Shown: positions 12,060-22,422 of the stretch, piece by piece
How positions within the stretch are numbered: position 1 is the stretch's first letter
Layout of the letters: the number at the start of each line of letters is the position of its first letter
Origin: Euphorbia lathyris
Taxonomy: Eukaryota > Streptophyta > Magnoliopsida > Malpighiales > Euphorbiaceae
DNA length: 64,000 nucleotides
Assembly (NCBI RefSeq): GCF_963576675.1
Contig: NC_088911.1
Coordinates: forward strand, 85,961,256 to 86,025,255
Direction of reading: 5' to 3'
Notes under the pieces: generated by a model
What the model saw: the letters and a program-made list of their open reading frames with translations, nothing else
What the model was told of the DNA's origin: nothing
The model's database searches: none
Program-made: the position numbers and the translations under genes

Positions 12060-13918
12060 ATATTTCGTAAATTTACACTACTTTACGTGAAATAAATAAA
12101 ACCTTTTTAAATTTTCGTAACATTTGCACAATTTTACGTAAACTAATTATTTTTTGTTAAAGAATTAATAAAAAAATAATTTTATTTGTTAATTAATTTA
12201 TATTTTATTTATAAATTTAGTAAATAACACTAAAGAATTTTCGTAAAATGCAAATATTTGACGTGAAACTCAATTTTCGGTAAATTTGGTAATATTTTAT
12301 GAAAAATAACAATTTTACGTAAATTCAGTCTTACTTTATATCAACTATGTCTATCAATAGAAGATTAACATAAATTTGAAAGATTTTATGTAAACCTCAT
12401 ATTTCTCGCGAAATTAGAGATTTTTTTTCACAAAATAATAATTTTATGTAAATTAAGTCTCAATTTACGTAAATTGACACTACTTTACGTAAAATGTATA
12501 AAACCTTTATAAATTTCCGTAACATTGGTACACTTTTATGTAAAGTAATTATTTTTTGTTAAAATATTAATAAAATTAATTTTATTTGTTAATTAATTTA
12601 TATTTTATTTATGAATTTGGTAAATAACACTAAATGATTTTCGTAAAAGACACATAGTTTACGTGAAACTCGATTTTCGGGTAATTTAATAATATTTTAA
12701 TAAAAAATAACAACTTTACATAAATCTAGTCTTACTTTACATAAACAATGTCTATCAGTACAATGGGAAATTATTAGAAGCATCCGGTTCTCTATGTCAA
12801 ACGGAGGACCTTCCGTACATATTTTGTCATGTGTAACGTGGATCCACGCACATTATAAGAGGCCCCACTATTTTTCGTAAAACTAGAGATTGTTTTTTTT
12901 TGTAGAAATAACAACTTTGCACATATTAAGTTTTAGTTTACTTAAATTGACATTACTTTACGTAAAATGTATAAAACCTTTCTATAATATTTGTACATTT
13001 TTACATAAAGTAATTATTTTTCATTAACATATTTAAAAAAATAATTTTATTTGTTAATTAATTTATATTTTATCTATAAATTTAGTAAATAACACTAAAT
13101 GATTTTCGTAAAAACCAAATATTTTACATGAAACTTAATTTTTGGAGAATTTAGTAATACTTTATATAAAACTATGTCTATTAGTACAAGATTGACGTAA
13201 AGTTGAAACATATTACGTAAACCTCATATTTTTCGTGAAATAGAGATTGTTTATAAATTTCCGTAACATTTGTACACTTTTACATAACATAATTATTTTT
13301 CGTTAAGACATTAATAAAAAATAATTTTATTTTTTAATTAATTTATATTTTATTTATAAAAATTTAGTAAATAACACTAAATGATTTTCATAAAAGGTAA
13401 ATGTTTTATATGACTCGATTTTTGGAAGATTTAGTAATATTTTAACGAAAATTACAACTTTACATAAATTTAGTCTTACTCTATATAAACTGTCTATCAG
13501 CACAAGATCGACGTAAAGTTGAAACATATTACATAAACCTCATATTTTTTTCGTGAAATTAGAGAACTTTTTTCGTAAAATAACAACTTTACATATATTA
13601 AGTCTCACTTTACGTAAATTGATAAACTATGTCTATCAGTACAAGATCGACGTAAAGTTGAAACATATTACGTAAACCTCATATTTTTCGTGAAATTAGA
13701 GAACTTTTTTCGTAAAATAACAACTTTACGTATATTAAGTCTCACTTTACGTAAATTGATAAACTATGTCTATCAGTACAAGATCGACGTAAAGTTGAAA
13801 CATATTACGTAAACTTCATATTTTTCGTGAAATTAGATAAAAAAAATTTATAAAATAACAACTTTACGTATATTAAGTCTCACTTTACGTAAATTGACAC
13901 TACTTCACGTAAAATGTA
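12060..13918. repeat. AT-rich tandem array with TTTACGTAAA-type motifs, left part
   Basis: Degenerate units of roughly 400-480 bp start near 12070, 12475, 12950 and 13250. They share TTTACGTAAATTGACACTAC, TGTTAATTAATTTATATTTT, AGTAAATAACACTAAA and CTATGTCTATCAGTACAAGA. The palindromic core TTTACGTAAA or close variants occurs many times. The array breaks at 13918, where the big MULE inserted, and resumes at 47319. It has no coding content. Confidence 0.85.
13561..13918. repeat. 137-bp sub-repeat, about 2.6 copies
   Basis: AGAGAACTTTTTTCGTAAAA begins at 13561 and again at 13698, with a diverged copy at 13835, giving a period of 137 bp. The copies are far more alike than the 400-480-bp units, so this is a recent local amplification. 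Confidence 0.85.
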
Positions 13919-14035
13919 GGGTTAATACACATATTTGCGCCTGTATTATCATGGATAAATAGATATGCCCTTACATCAAATAAACCCACAAAACTATCTC
14001 TGAACTTTCCACAAACCTGCAATTATACCTTAATC
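13919..14035 (+). repeat. left terminal inverted repeat of the Pack-MULE
   Basis: Matches the reverse complement of 47205-47318, including CTTACATCAAATA, CACAAAACTATCTCT and CCACAAACCTGCAATTATAC. The same terminal family is found on the element at 57025-59023. Confidence 0.9.
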
Positions 14036-14297
14036 TAACAGACATGTGATGTGGCATAAATGGTTTTCCATGTATGACACCACATCGAACCATGTCAGTT
14101 GCCAACACATTAAAAAAATCCTACCTGGCAGATTGACCCTTATATAACATATTTCTTCTCCCTTTGCCTGTTGAAATCGCGATTTGCCCCTCCCTGGTTC
14201 TTCTTCCCCTTATCGTTCTGGAAGAAATACAGTTAGGTCATACTAGGTATCAAGGTCGTATTTCCCCCATTTTTGTTCGTGTTCATCGGTGTAGAAG

Positions 14298-15143
14298 ATG
14301 ACAAGTGAAAGCTCGGTTGGTTCTATGCATTCACTGTGCCATAGAAGGATGGAACAAACATATGATGAGTCACCCAAATTTTGTTACTGCAAATTAAAGG
14401 CACCTAGATGGACAAGTTGGAGTGACGAGAACCCTTGAAGGAGATTTTATGATTGCCCTAAATTTCAGTTTTCATTTTAGGGATTTGAAGTACCATATTA
14501 TTAGGGTTTTTCTGATATATGTAACTATTAGGGTTCTTAGATATGACGTCTGAAATTGAAGGTTGAAAATTGTATTACATTGATTATTAGACTGATTTCT
14601 GTGATTTCATTCTTTATTGTCTAAAGTGTGGGATTATTAGTTTGATTATTAGGTTGAAAATTGTATTACATTGATTATTACTTTGATTATTACATTGATT
14701 TCTGTTTTCATCTTTGTTTTCATTGTTTATTGTTTGAAGTGTGAGATTATTAGTTTGATTAGTAGGTTGAAAATTGTATTAGATTGATTATTAGTTTGAT
14801 TATTACATTGATTTATGTTCTCATTTTGTGCTTTATTGTCTAAAGTGTGGGATTATTGTTCGTATGTAAGTTGATTATTAATATTTGTATGTAAGTTGAT
14901 TATTAGATTGAATTTGTATGAATATGTTTTGTTGTATATAAATTCTTAAAGTTATTAATTTTACAGGACAAAAGGTGTGGCTACTTTGACTGGCATAAAG
15001 AAAAAATGTCTCTTAGAGTAAAAAGTGTGATTGATGAGCTCCGTCAACAAATCAAGCACTTGAAGGAGGAAAATCAAATGTTGAGGACAGATAGAGAATA
15101 CACGTCCAAAGACGATGCATTGTATTGGCAGTCCCTCATCTAA
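14298..15143 (+). pseudogene. captured GRF-type zinc-finger gene fragment
   Basis: The frame from 14298 reads MTSESSVGS..., then FCYCKLKAPRWTSWSDENP, a TGA stop at 14436-14438, then RRFYDCPKF. In GRF zinc fingers this motif is CxC...TSW..NPGRRF..CP, so the TGA replaces the conserved glycine codon. A second exon-like segment starts after an acceptor at 14966. It reads DKRCGYFDWH, the CxFFxW end of the finger, followed by a Leu/Glu/Lys-rich coiled coil (DELRQQIKHLKEENQML) and a TAA at 15141. The intron between (about 14475-14966) is filled with TTGATTATTA repeats, and its donor is unclear. Plant genomes hold many small GRF-coiled-coil proteins. This copy lies between MULE termini and is non-functional as written. 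Confidence 0.8.
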
Positions 15144-15259
15144 AACCAACTTGACAAGAATCATGAATTGGAGAAAAGTTTGAAGGATGGGAAGAAAAAA
15201 AGATGTTATTAATTGTATTGCTTATAATCACGTTCTTCATGAAGTGATGAAGTGAAATG

Positions 15260-15400
15260 TGTTTATCTTGGATGAACATTCAGAAACATTACGATAAACA
15301 AGGAAAATCCAGAAACATTACGATAATAAAAAAATTCCATCAATTTACATTCAAAAACATTACGATAACAAAGAACATTCAGAAACATTTCGCATAAAAT
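15260..15400. repeat. short direct repeats ACATT-CAGAAACATTACGATAA
   Basis: Four to five irregular copies, about 30 bp each, inside the Pack-MULE left arm. Confidence 0.65.
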
Positions 15401-15528
15401 AGGCTACATAATATCAAAACACACACGATCATAAAACCAGATACCATGCGCAGGAAGAAGTAAAACATCAAATAAACCCATACAACACATATAGTGAACA
15501 CAAAACAAGGAACATACATGATAAAACC

Positions 15529-17172
15529 TGTCACGTCCGTGTCTAAATTTCTAGAATTTATACTTTGATAGTAATATATATTATAATTATTAGGTGTGTG
15601 ATTTTTATTCGGTGTTATAGGAAAAGTTTGGAGTTAATTTGATGGTTTTATGTGTAAATTAAAAATTAGGATAATTTTTAAAAGATTATAGAAAGATAGA
15701 GGATCAAATGGGATCTTTGATGGATTTGGATATATATTCCCAAATCCAGAGATGATCGTTATCTTCTTTTCTTTTCTTTTTATTCATTTTAGATTTATCA
15801 GTTTTCTCTGAACCGTTTCTTCACCGTTTATTTGATTTACGGAGATTCGACCGTCCGAATCACTCGAAATTGGAACCATAGCATCCTTATGTATAGATCT
15901 AAGTCCTAATCGAAGAGTTTTTGAGTTTCGGCAGTGATTGGAGGGAAACGTCTTAGACAGAATTTAGCGGAGAATTGAACGATAGTGTTTTCTTCAATTA
16001 GTAGCCAATGTAAGTAACTATCAACTATATTTTGAGTTTATGTATATAAATATATATATAATCAAAGAATTTTCAGAAATTGATATTTTAAGGTTATGCA
16101 GGAATTTTGTAAAATTGGGATTTTTTCAGGATTTTGCTTTTTATTATGAACTTATGGTTCAAATGAAGCTATTGACTATGCTTCTATGTGATTTTCAGAT
16201 TTTACTTGATTATGTTGATTTAAGGCTTAATTTGGTTGATTTACATATATACATATATGTTTTTGGTTTCAATGTATATATAGTGAATAAAATGAATTTG
16301 ATGATTTCTTACGAATTGTTTTTGGATTGAGAAATCTGTTGCGGTTATTGTTGTTATTATTTTGGATTGAAGTCCAAATATGATTTTTATGAGTTGTGAT
16401 ATTTTGACAGATTAAATGGTTTTGTCCATCTAGGATTGCCCGGGGTAGGAGTTGTAAGTTGTAAGACCATATCTAATGGCGGTATGGCCAGAGTGCACGG
16501 CTGGTAGTCCTAACTGTTAGGCAAGGAACGAGATATAAATGAGATATCTCGATATTGTTATGATCTACATGGGTGGAATTCGAGGATGGATACACATACA
16601 CAAATTTTATTGTATGAACTTAAGTTTTGAGTATAGTTTATAAGGTTTTGATGAGTATATTATAAACTTACGTTTTGAGTATATTTTATATGGTTTTGAT
16701 GATTATATTATAAACTTAAGTTTTGAGTATATTTTATAAGGTTTTGATTAAATCCCTTTATAAATGTATATATGTAGTTATGTTAAGTAAAGTTGGTTTT
16801 TATAGCTGATAGTTTCTTACTGAGATTTTTGTCTCACGTTTTTAAATATTTTAATGTTTTTAGGTAAGAAAGTACAAGTATAGAGAAGATTACCGACCGA
16901 TTAGGCGAGGATTGGAAGTTGTTACTTATTGTTATTATTATTAGAACCTTAGTATTTCAATTGTAATGTAATGGAGTTGGTAAATATGTTGAGATTCTTG
17001 AATGACTAATGTAGTAAGGATATGGATTTATTTAGAATATATATCTAAGAGGAATACTTGAAAAGTTTGAAATTTATGATATTTGGATAATTTGGAGACT
17101 CCTAAGTATTGATTGTGATCTTTCTATTTCACGCCCGATGCCGATTGAGGTCGTCTAGGGTTGGGTGTGACA
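15529..17172 (+). repeat. 5' LTR of the Gypsy remnant (1644 bp)
   Basis: Runs TG...CA. The block CTTACTGAGATTTTTGTC (about 16816-16833) lies roughly 350 bp before the end, and an equivalent block occurs in the LTR relic at 48370. Small frames within it (for example 16040-16330) are AT-rich and not genes. Confidence 0.85.
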
Positions 17173-17175
17173 GTT

Positions 17176-17187
17176 TGGTATCAGAGC
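17176..17187 (+). other. primer binding site, tRNA-Met type
   Basis: TGGTATCAGAGC, starting 3 bases after the LTR, is complementary to the 3' end of plant initiator tRNA-Met. Confidence 0.75.
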
Positions 17188-17212
17188 TCTAGGTTAAATT
17201 CTTCGGACCTAA

Positions 17213-17660
17213 CACTACGCCAAAACCCTCTTCAGATGACGGTTAAAAACTGTCGTCCCGCACGATATAAATCTGTCACAGGGCTCGCTGCCGTCTGTTA
17301 AGGCATCAGACGATGGTCACATTCTGTCATCCGTAATAGCCTCACATGACAACGACCAAATAGTGACATGTCATCTGACCACTAATTATATGACGATTTA
17401 TCTAATAACAATTGTCACCGAATATATGTTCTCATGACACCATTTTTTAAATAATCTGTCAAAATATTAAGTTAAAATGGAGGTGTTATGTTAATGTTAT
17501 GACAGTTTTTGTTTTCTCGACTATCATCATAACGTAATTCACATGATATAATTTGTATTAAATCCTGTCGTTGGAACGTAATTAGCATGACAGTTTGTTA
17601 TCAGTTCTGTATCGTTAGATAGAAAGTAAGATGACATTTTCTTATAAGAATTTTGTCATT
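17213..17660. repeat. CACTA left sub-terminal repeat region
   Basis: About a dozen degenerate CTGTCRT/ATGACAG/GTGACATGTCAT motifs in both orientations within 450 bp. The same motif family fills the last 250 bp of the element. Confidence 0.75.
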
Positions 17661-18737
17661 GTTTTTTTTTTGGTTTTTACCTCTTCCATGAACCTGTATA
17701 TATAACCAAAGTAGATTGCAAATAATGTGCAAATAACCTTTATATATAACAATAAACTTGTACATATATGTGAAGATCACAATCCTAACCAAAGGTTTCT
17801 CATTACAAAACTAACATTTAACTATATAAGAAGCCTAAACACCTAAACCTTGAATCTCCTGACTTATTATGCCCATTCTTTGCATGTTTCCTTCCATCCC
17901 TTTGCTCCCTGCAACATAAAATACACAAGTTAATTGAGTGATGAACTTAATGCCAAGTGCCTCTATTGTGCCACACACTTTAATAGCATAATTAGAGCCA
18001 TTATGTGTAATTCCTATTGACATAAACTGAGTGTAAAAGAAACGGCTCACTAGAGATGCATGAAATTCTGATAGCACATAATCCACGGTTTATTGAAAAT
18101 AGTCCAATCCGTTCTCAATGCCTAAATTGATACTCTATTTTAAATGTGAAGCCTATATCATTGTTATTTTGTACGTGGAGCCTAAATTGATACTTCCCCA
18201 AAAACCATAAACCTATTTTGGTACAAATTGGGAAAAGTATGTAGTAATTGCAAGGTAAACTCAGCTGAGTAAAGCATAGAATTCTGAAACTACACTAACT
18301 GACAAGGCAATATTAGCTCGATCTAATTTTTTCTTAGACTACAAACGTACCTTTCAGATTCATTGATCGACCAAATATTAACCTAATGACGTATCATGTA
18401 TGGTATTAATTGTATAATGCAAAACGATCATCATAATAGACTTGAATCAGATCATCTGCAAATAAAAGAGAATAAGCACTACTTCATACTATGATCAACT
18501 GTATGGTGTATGGAAAATATTACAGTATTTAGGAGTTGCAAAAGGTACTATAAGGATAAAATGGAAACTAAAGGAAATAATAGTAGTGCAAGATAATTTA
18601 AGCAAATGAGCAAAAGTAGGAATTGGAATAATGCTTGAGATTCGAGAACCTTGAGGCATGATTCTAAATTCTAGAAGGTAAAGGATAGTTATAATTACCT
18701 CAACATTTTGGAATTCTCTAATATCCAGCTTTGTCCT
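17661..18737. other. CACTA left arm, no gene recognised
   Basis: A minus-strand frame at 17835-18086 (83 residues) has no recognisable domain. The stretch 18118-18222 resembles 43270-43388 in the same orientation (GCCTAAATTGATACTTCCC, ACCATA..CCTATTTTGG). Confidence 0.4.
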
Positions 18738-19678
18738 TGTTGAGCGATTTCCGCAAGTGCACGGTATACGCTTGTAGTAATAAAAGATATCGATCCCACA
18801 GGGAACGTTTTTTAAACAAAACTTATTTACAATCGGTTAAATTTACTTTTAGGTTTATAATATGGAAAAATCGTTTAATCGGTTTTGGTTTTGAAATTGC
18901 TAGAATGAGAATTAGATTAGATTATGAAAACGTTAGAAAATACTCTGATTTAAGAATGAATTTGCAAGATAGCAACGTTTAGTACTTTTTAGAAAAGTAA
19001 ACAAATGTATTTATTTGCATTAAGCAAAGAAAACAACTTTAAACTTTGTACGAATTATAAAGATGAAATAAATGACGGAACCTCTAATTAATTGGCTTTG
19101 AACATGACAAAACCCTTCCGGGATAGTTGCCCTTAATCAAATTAAAACTCTTTCGAGATAATAATTTGCCTAAGTGTTCAACAAAGTTTCCTTGTAAAGA
19201 TTTTGGATTAAATACATTTTAATGAAAACACCAGCAGTCACTTTAGTGGATTGGTTACCATAAGTGCTGCATAAAAATCTATCGAATAGAACGGACTTTA
19301 TTAGATGAAATATAAATTGATACAAGTTTACAGAGAACATGGAGCATGGAAACATTCGACGACTTGCAAGTGAACGGGTTGTCAATCCTTTCCTTGGGTT
19401 TCGTTAGAGTTTGTCAGGCTCAGGGGCGGATCCTCTACTCAATCTTCTCGTTGAATCTTCGTAATAGAGACTGGGTCGGTCTACTACCAAAATGAAAACT
19501 AAACTGGAACAATGTCTAAACGCTACTAAACTTGTTATTATTGAATAAACAATGTGTGTACATCATATTGCTTTTTACAGAATCGAAATCTAACTTCTGA
19601 ATCACTTGACTCGGAATTTCTGCATAAATTCTATACTAATCTCTTTTTTCTACATATCTTCAACTCTCCATCAACTCT

Positions 19679-19690
19679 TTATTTATAGAT
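19679..19690 (-). promoter_or_regulatory. TATA-like box of the Athila LTR
   Basis: Minus strand reads CATCTATAAATAAA. The equivalent in the 5' LTR, which would drive the element, is at 40640-40651. The palindrome module lies about 140-270 bp upstream. Confidence 0.55.
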
Positions 19691-19829
19691 GTTGAAGAGT
19701 CTTGATTGAAGTGTCGTGTCCGTTGTGAAGGATCGTGTCCGTTGCGAAAGGACGTCTTTATCCACCCGAACGATCGCGTTTCGTCGAAAACGAAAGTGTG
19801 TAACTAGGCCTCTACAAACTCATGCTCGT

Positions 19830-19952
19830 ACCGAGAATATTAAATTCTCTACCGAGAATGGGGGAGCATCAATTGGTCTTCAAACGGAAGGGAAGGAGAA
19901 ACTGAGGAACGCGTGTCGCGACCGTGAATGTGGGGGCCGTGGTCGCGACACG
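19830..19952 (-). promoter_or_regulatory. palindrome module in the Athila LTR
   Basis: Two parts: ACCGAGAAT repeated around a GAGAAT...ATTCTC palindrome (19830-19859), and a perfect 12-bp inverted repeat CGTGTCGCGACC/GGTCGCGACACG (19912-19923 and 19941-19952). The 5' LTR copy is at about 40791-40913. The same two parts recur at 32028-32149 and 33963-34077, upstream of the two accessory ORFs. Confidence 0.7.
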
Positions 19953-20216
19953 GAACGTTTTTCGGCTCTTCTGCTTTCGTTCGCGTCCTCGATTTGGCGT
20001 TATTAATTTCTGTCGTCTTCGACTCCTTTTGTAGGGTTTTTCTTCTATTTTTGAGCTCTTTTCGTTCCTATTTGGATTTTACCAAATATTTATGTACCTT
20101 ACAAGAAAGAAACATATTCGAGAGTAAAAGCTTTCTAAACAGTTATAAATAGCATAAATTCGTAGCAAAACTGATGTAATTATTGATGATATTTTAGGTA
20201 TATTTTGGGCTTAACA

Positions 20217-20234
20217 AATCTCCACACTTAATCT
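20217..20234 (-). other. Athila polypurine tract
   Basis: The minus strand reads AAGTGTGGAGATT directly before the 3' LTR, the usual place for plus-strand priming. Confidence 0.7.
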
Positions 20235-20701
20235 TTTGCTAGTTCCGAGCAAAATTTCACTGAATTTATTCTTTAACTAATCTCTTTATGAAAATAAAAC
20301 ATATATCTTGGAATTACCTTTTAAATTAGTTAAGCCGAAAAAACTAACTTCGCATGGCAAATTTATACGCAAAATATCAAATTAACTTAGTATAAATACG
20401 ATATATCATTCGTCTTGTATTTTCAATTTTGAATTGAAGTATTCGGGACGATATAAGCACGCATGTTATTGAGTCTTTCGTCTCAAGGCATTTCAAAGCA
20501 CAAAATTTCCTTTCCCAAACCTAAACTAATATATGAAATATATTAAATAAGTACCTGGGTCAATTATTTGCTTAGTTACGCCCGAGATAAGGGTGGTCTT
20601 GATCGTAACTTTATACGTATTTTTATTTTATTGCTTTGTGTTTGCTTAAGAGGTACCGACCATGCCATGGGTGGACGCAATCGTTACTTTAAACTTATAC
20701 A

Positions 20702-22408
20702 TGAAGGAAATTAAGGCTAAGGTTTTAGCAGCGGAAATATAAAAATTTTAGCCTACTTCCTTTTAACCATAGGATTCGTTAATCGTTATTTCATATAAAG
20801 AGGGATAAGAAGGAATACCTTTCGATGAACAATCTACCGTTGTTAAAGAAGCGCCCACAAATCTTCTCCGAGATTCCAACCACAAAGTATAATACGGTGA
20901 GGTTAAGATGGAATCAACCTTAATGTAGGTTTCGAAAATCACAATAAGGGGAGGGGATTAGCTTAGTCGAAATTCTCATAGGGAGGGGGTATATATAGTC
21001 GCTTGTATCTAAACCCTAGTTAGATAGGAATAGGTTACTTAATAGGAATTCCATTCGGAATAGGATTCCTAATTATTATCTTATAATATATCAAATACAT
21101 TTAGGATAATAATAAATAACCTAATTGGATAATAATATGAGTATATTAATCTAATTAAAACTCCTAAGTTAATTATCTCTTAATTAATTTAATTCACAAA
21201 CCTAATCAAATTAGAATTAATGGAATTAAAATAATTCCTTATTTACTATATATAAATTTCGGCCCCCTCTATATAAATGGGCCTTACTGGGCTCAATTGG
21301 GCTTCCATCTATTAATCATATCCATCTCTCTTTTGGTTCCAAGTCTTATGTGTGATCCATTAGGTTCTTACTACTTCTGGCCGTATGCAACTATTAAATT
21401 AATTTCTTCAAGAATTATATTTAATCCTTGCATAACGGAATGATGTACTGAGTATGTTATAGGCAAGTCTGTAATCATTCCCCCAGAGTCCGTTAAGAAG
21501 ACAAGTTGATTCTGTCGTTAACCCTTCCGTATTAGTTACAGTATAATTCGATCCTTTATCAACTACATCCTTGAACTGAATCTTATGACTATGGGTGATG
21601 TCAAGTCACATATAGCGAGACGTTCATTTTACTTATACAGGCCGAGTCAACTCAAATAGATAGGTTAAGTGAAATCTGTATTTCTACTCTTAAGCTATCA
21701 CCTTGCAAGGATTTAGAGTCGAGTCTTCCACAAGCGATCCTTGGATATATCTCCCATTAATCGGGAGTGATAAATGCTCAATCCAATGTATAACTACCAT
21801 GATATTACCTCCTGTGACACCCAACCTTTGCAGTTCACACCCCAGAGTCATCTCTGTTAAGGATCGTGGGACCACAGGATCAAAGTCTCACATTCAGTAA
21901 TTCAGGATGACCAATTAACATTCCTTTCTGAGGATTACTTATACCTATTAATACCAATGAGATGAACAGGTGACAATGATGAGTCTACCCATCCTGTTAT
22001 CTCAAATCGGATCCCCAATCCTAATGAACGACGTTTCATCGGATCTATGTAACTGTCCAGATATCTATATATATGAAGCTTGTGAGATCAGCTTTCTGTC
22101 GGAGAGAAGACATTGTTACATACAAGTCTCAACAGTGATATATCAATCCTAAACATATCACTTGACTTGGGGCGGTTTTAAGTTTATTATAAAGTTTTGT
22201 CTCACTTCATGCTTGTATGAACACTTTATAATCACTTTAAACAAACTTACGGATTTCCTTTTATTAGACTTTATTTAGTGCTTAAAAGGGATTGCCTTTA
22301 TATAGTTATAAAACATATATCTCATTAAAACAAATGATATAAAGAACAATTCATTTACATTAAGTTTGTATCCTGCAACAATTGACTATAGGACACTAAA
22401 CCCCAACA
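20702..22408 (-). repeat. Copia 3' LTR (1707 bp)
   Basis: Begins TGAAGGAAATTAAGG and ends AAACCCCAACA on the plus strand. It differs from the other LTR mainly by an 8-bp deletion/insertion (GTTTATTA) near 22180 and a 4-bp change near 21930. Confidence 0.95.
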
Positions 22409-22420
22409 TACTCCCACTTG
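22409..22420 (-). other. Copia polypurine tract
   Basis: The minus strand reads CAAGTGGGAGTA immediately before the 3' LTR, a typical Copia plus-strand primer. Confidence 0.75.
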
Positions 22421-22422
22421 GA

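Larger units (their letters stand above)
18738..20216 (-). repeat. Athila 3' LTR
   Basis: TG...CA on either strand. It contains the U3 palindrome module (19830-19952) and a TATA-like box (CTATAAATAA on the minus strand, 19679-19690). Small frames inside, such as 19716-20006, recur identically placed in the other LTR and are not genes. Confidence 0.95.

Noticed and set aside
12060..13918. CRISPR-like array
   Set aside because: Plant nuclear DNA. Repeats are long, degenerate and AT-rich, with no constant repeat plus unique-spacer pattern.
16040..16330. 96-codon frame
   Set aside because: Lies inside the 5' LTR of the Gypsy remnant, is AT-rich and has no domain.
19716..20152. Frames repeated at 40677-41113
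   Set aside because: Same positions in both Athila LTRs. They are a by-product of LTR identity and include the palindrome module.
21690..22152. Frames repeated at 28784-29250
   Set aside because: Same positions in both Copia LTRs; no protein features.
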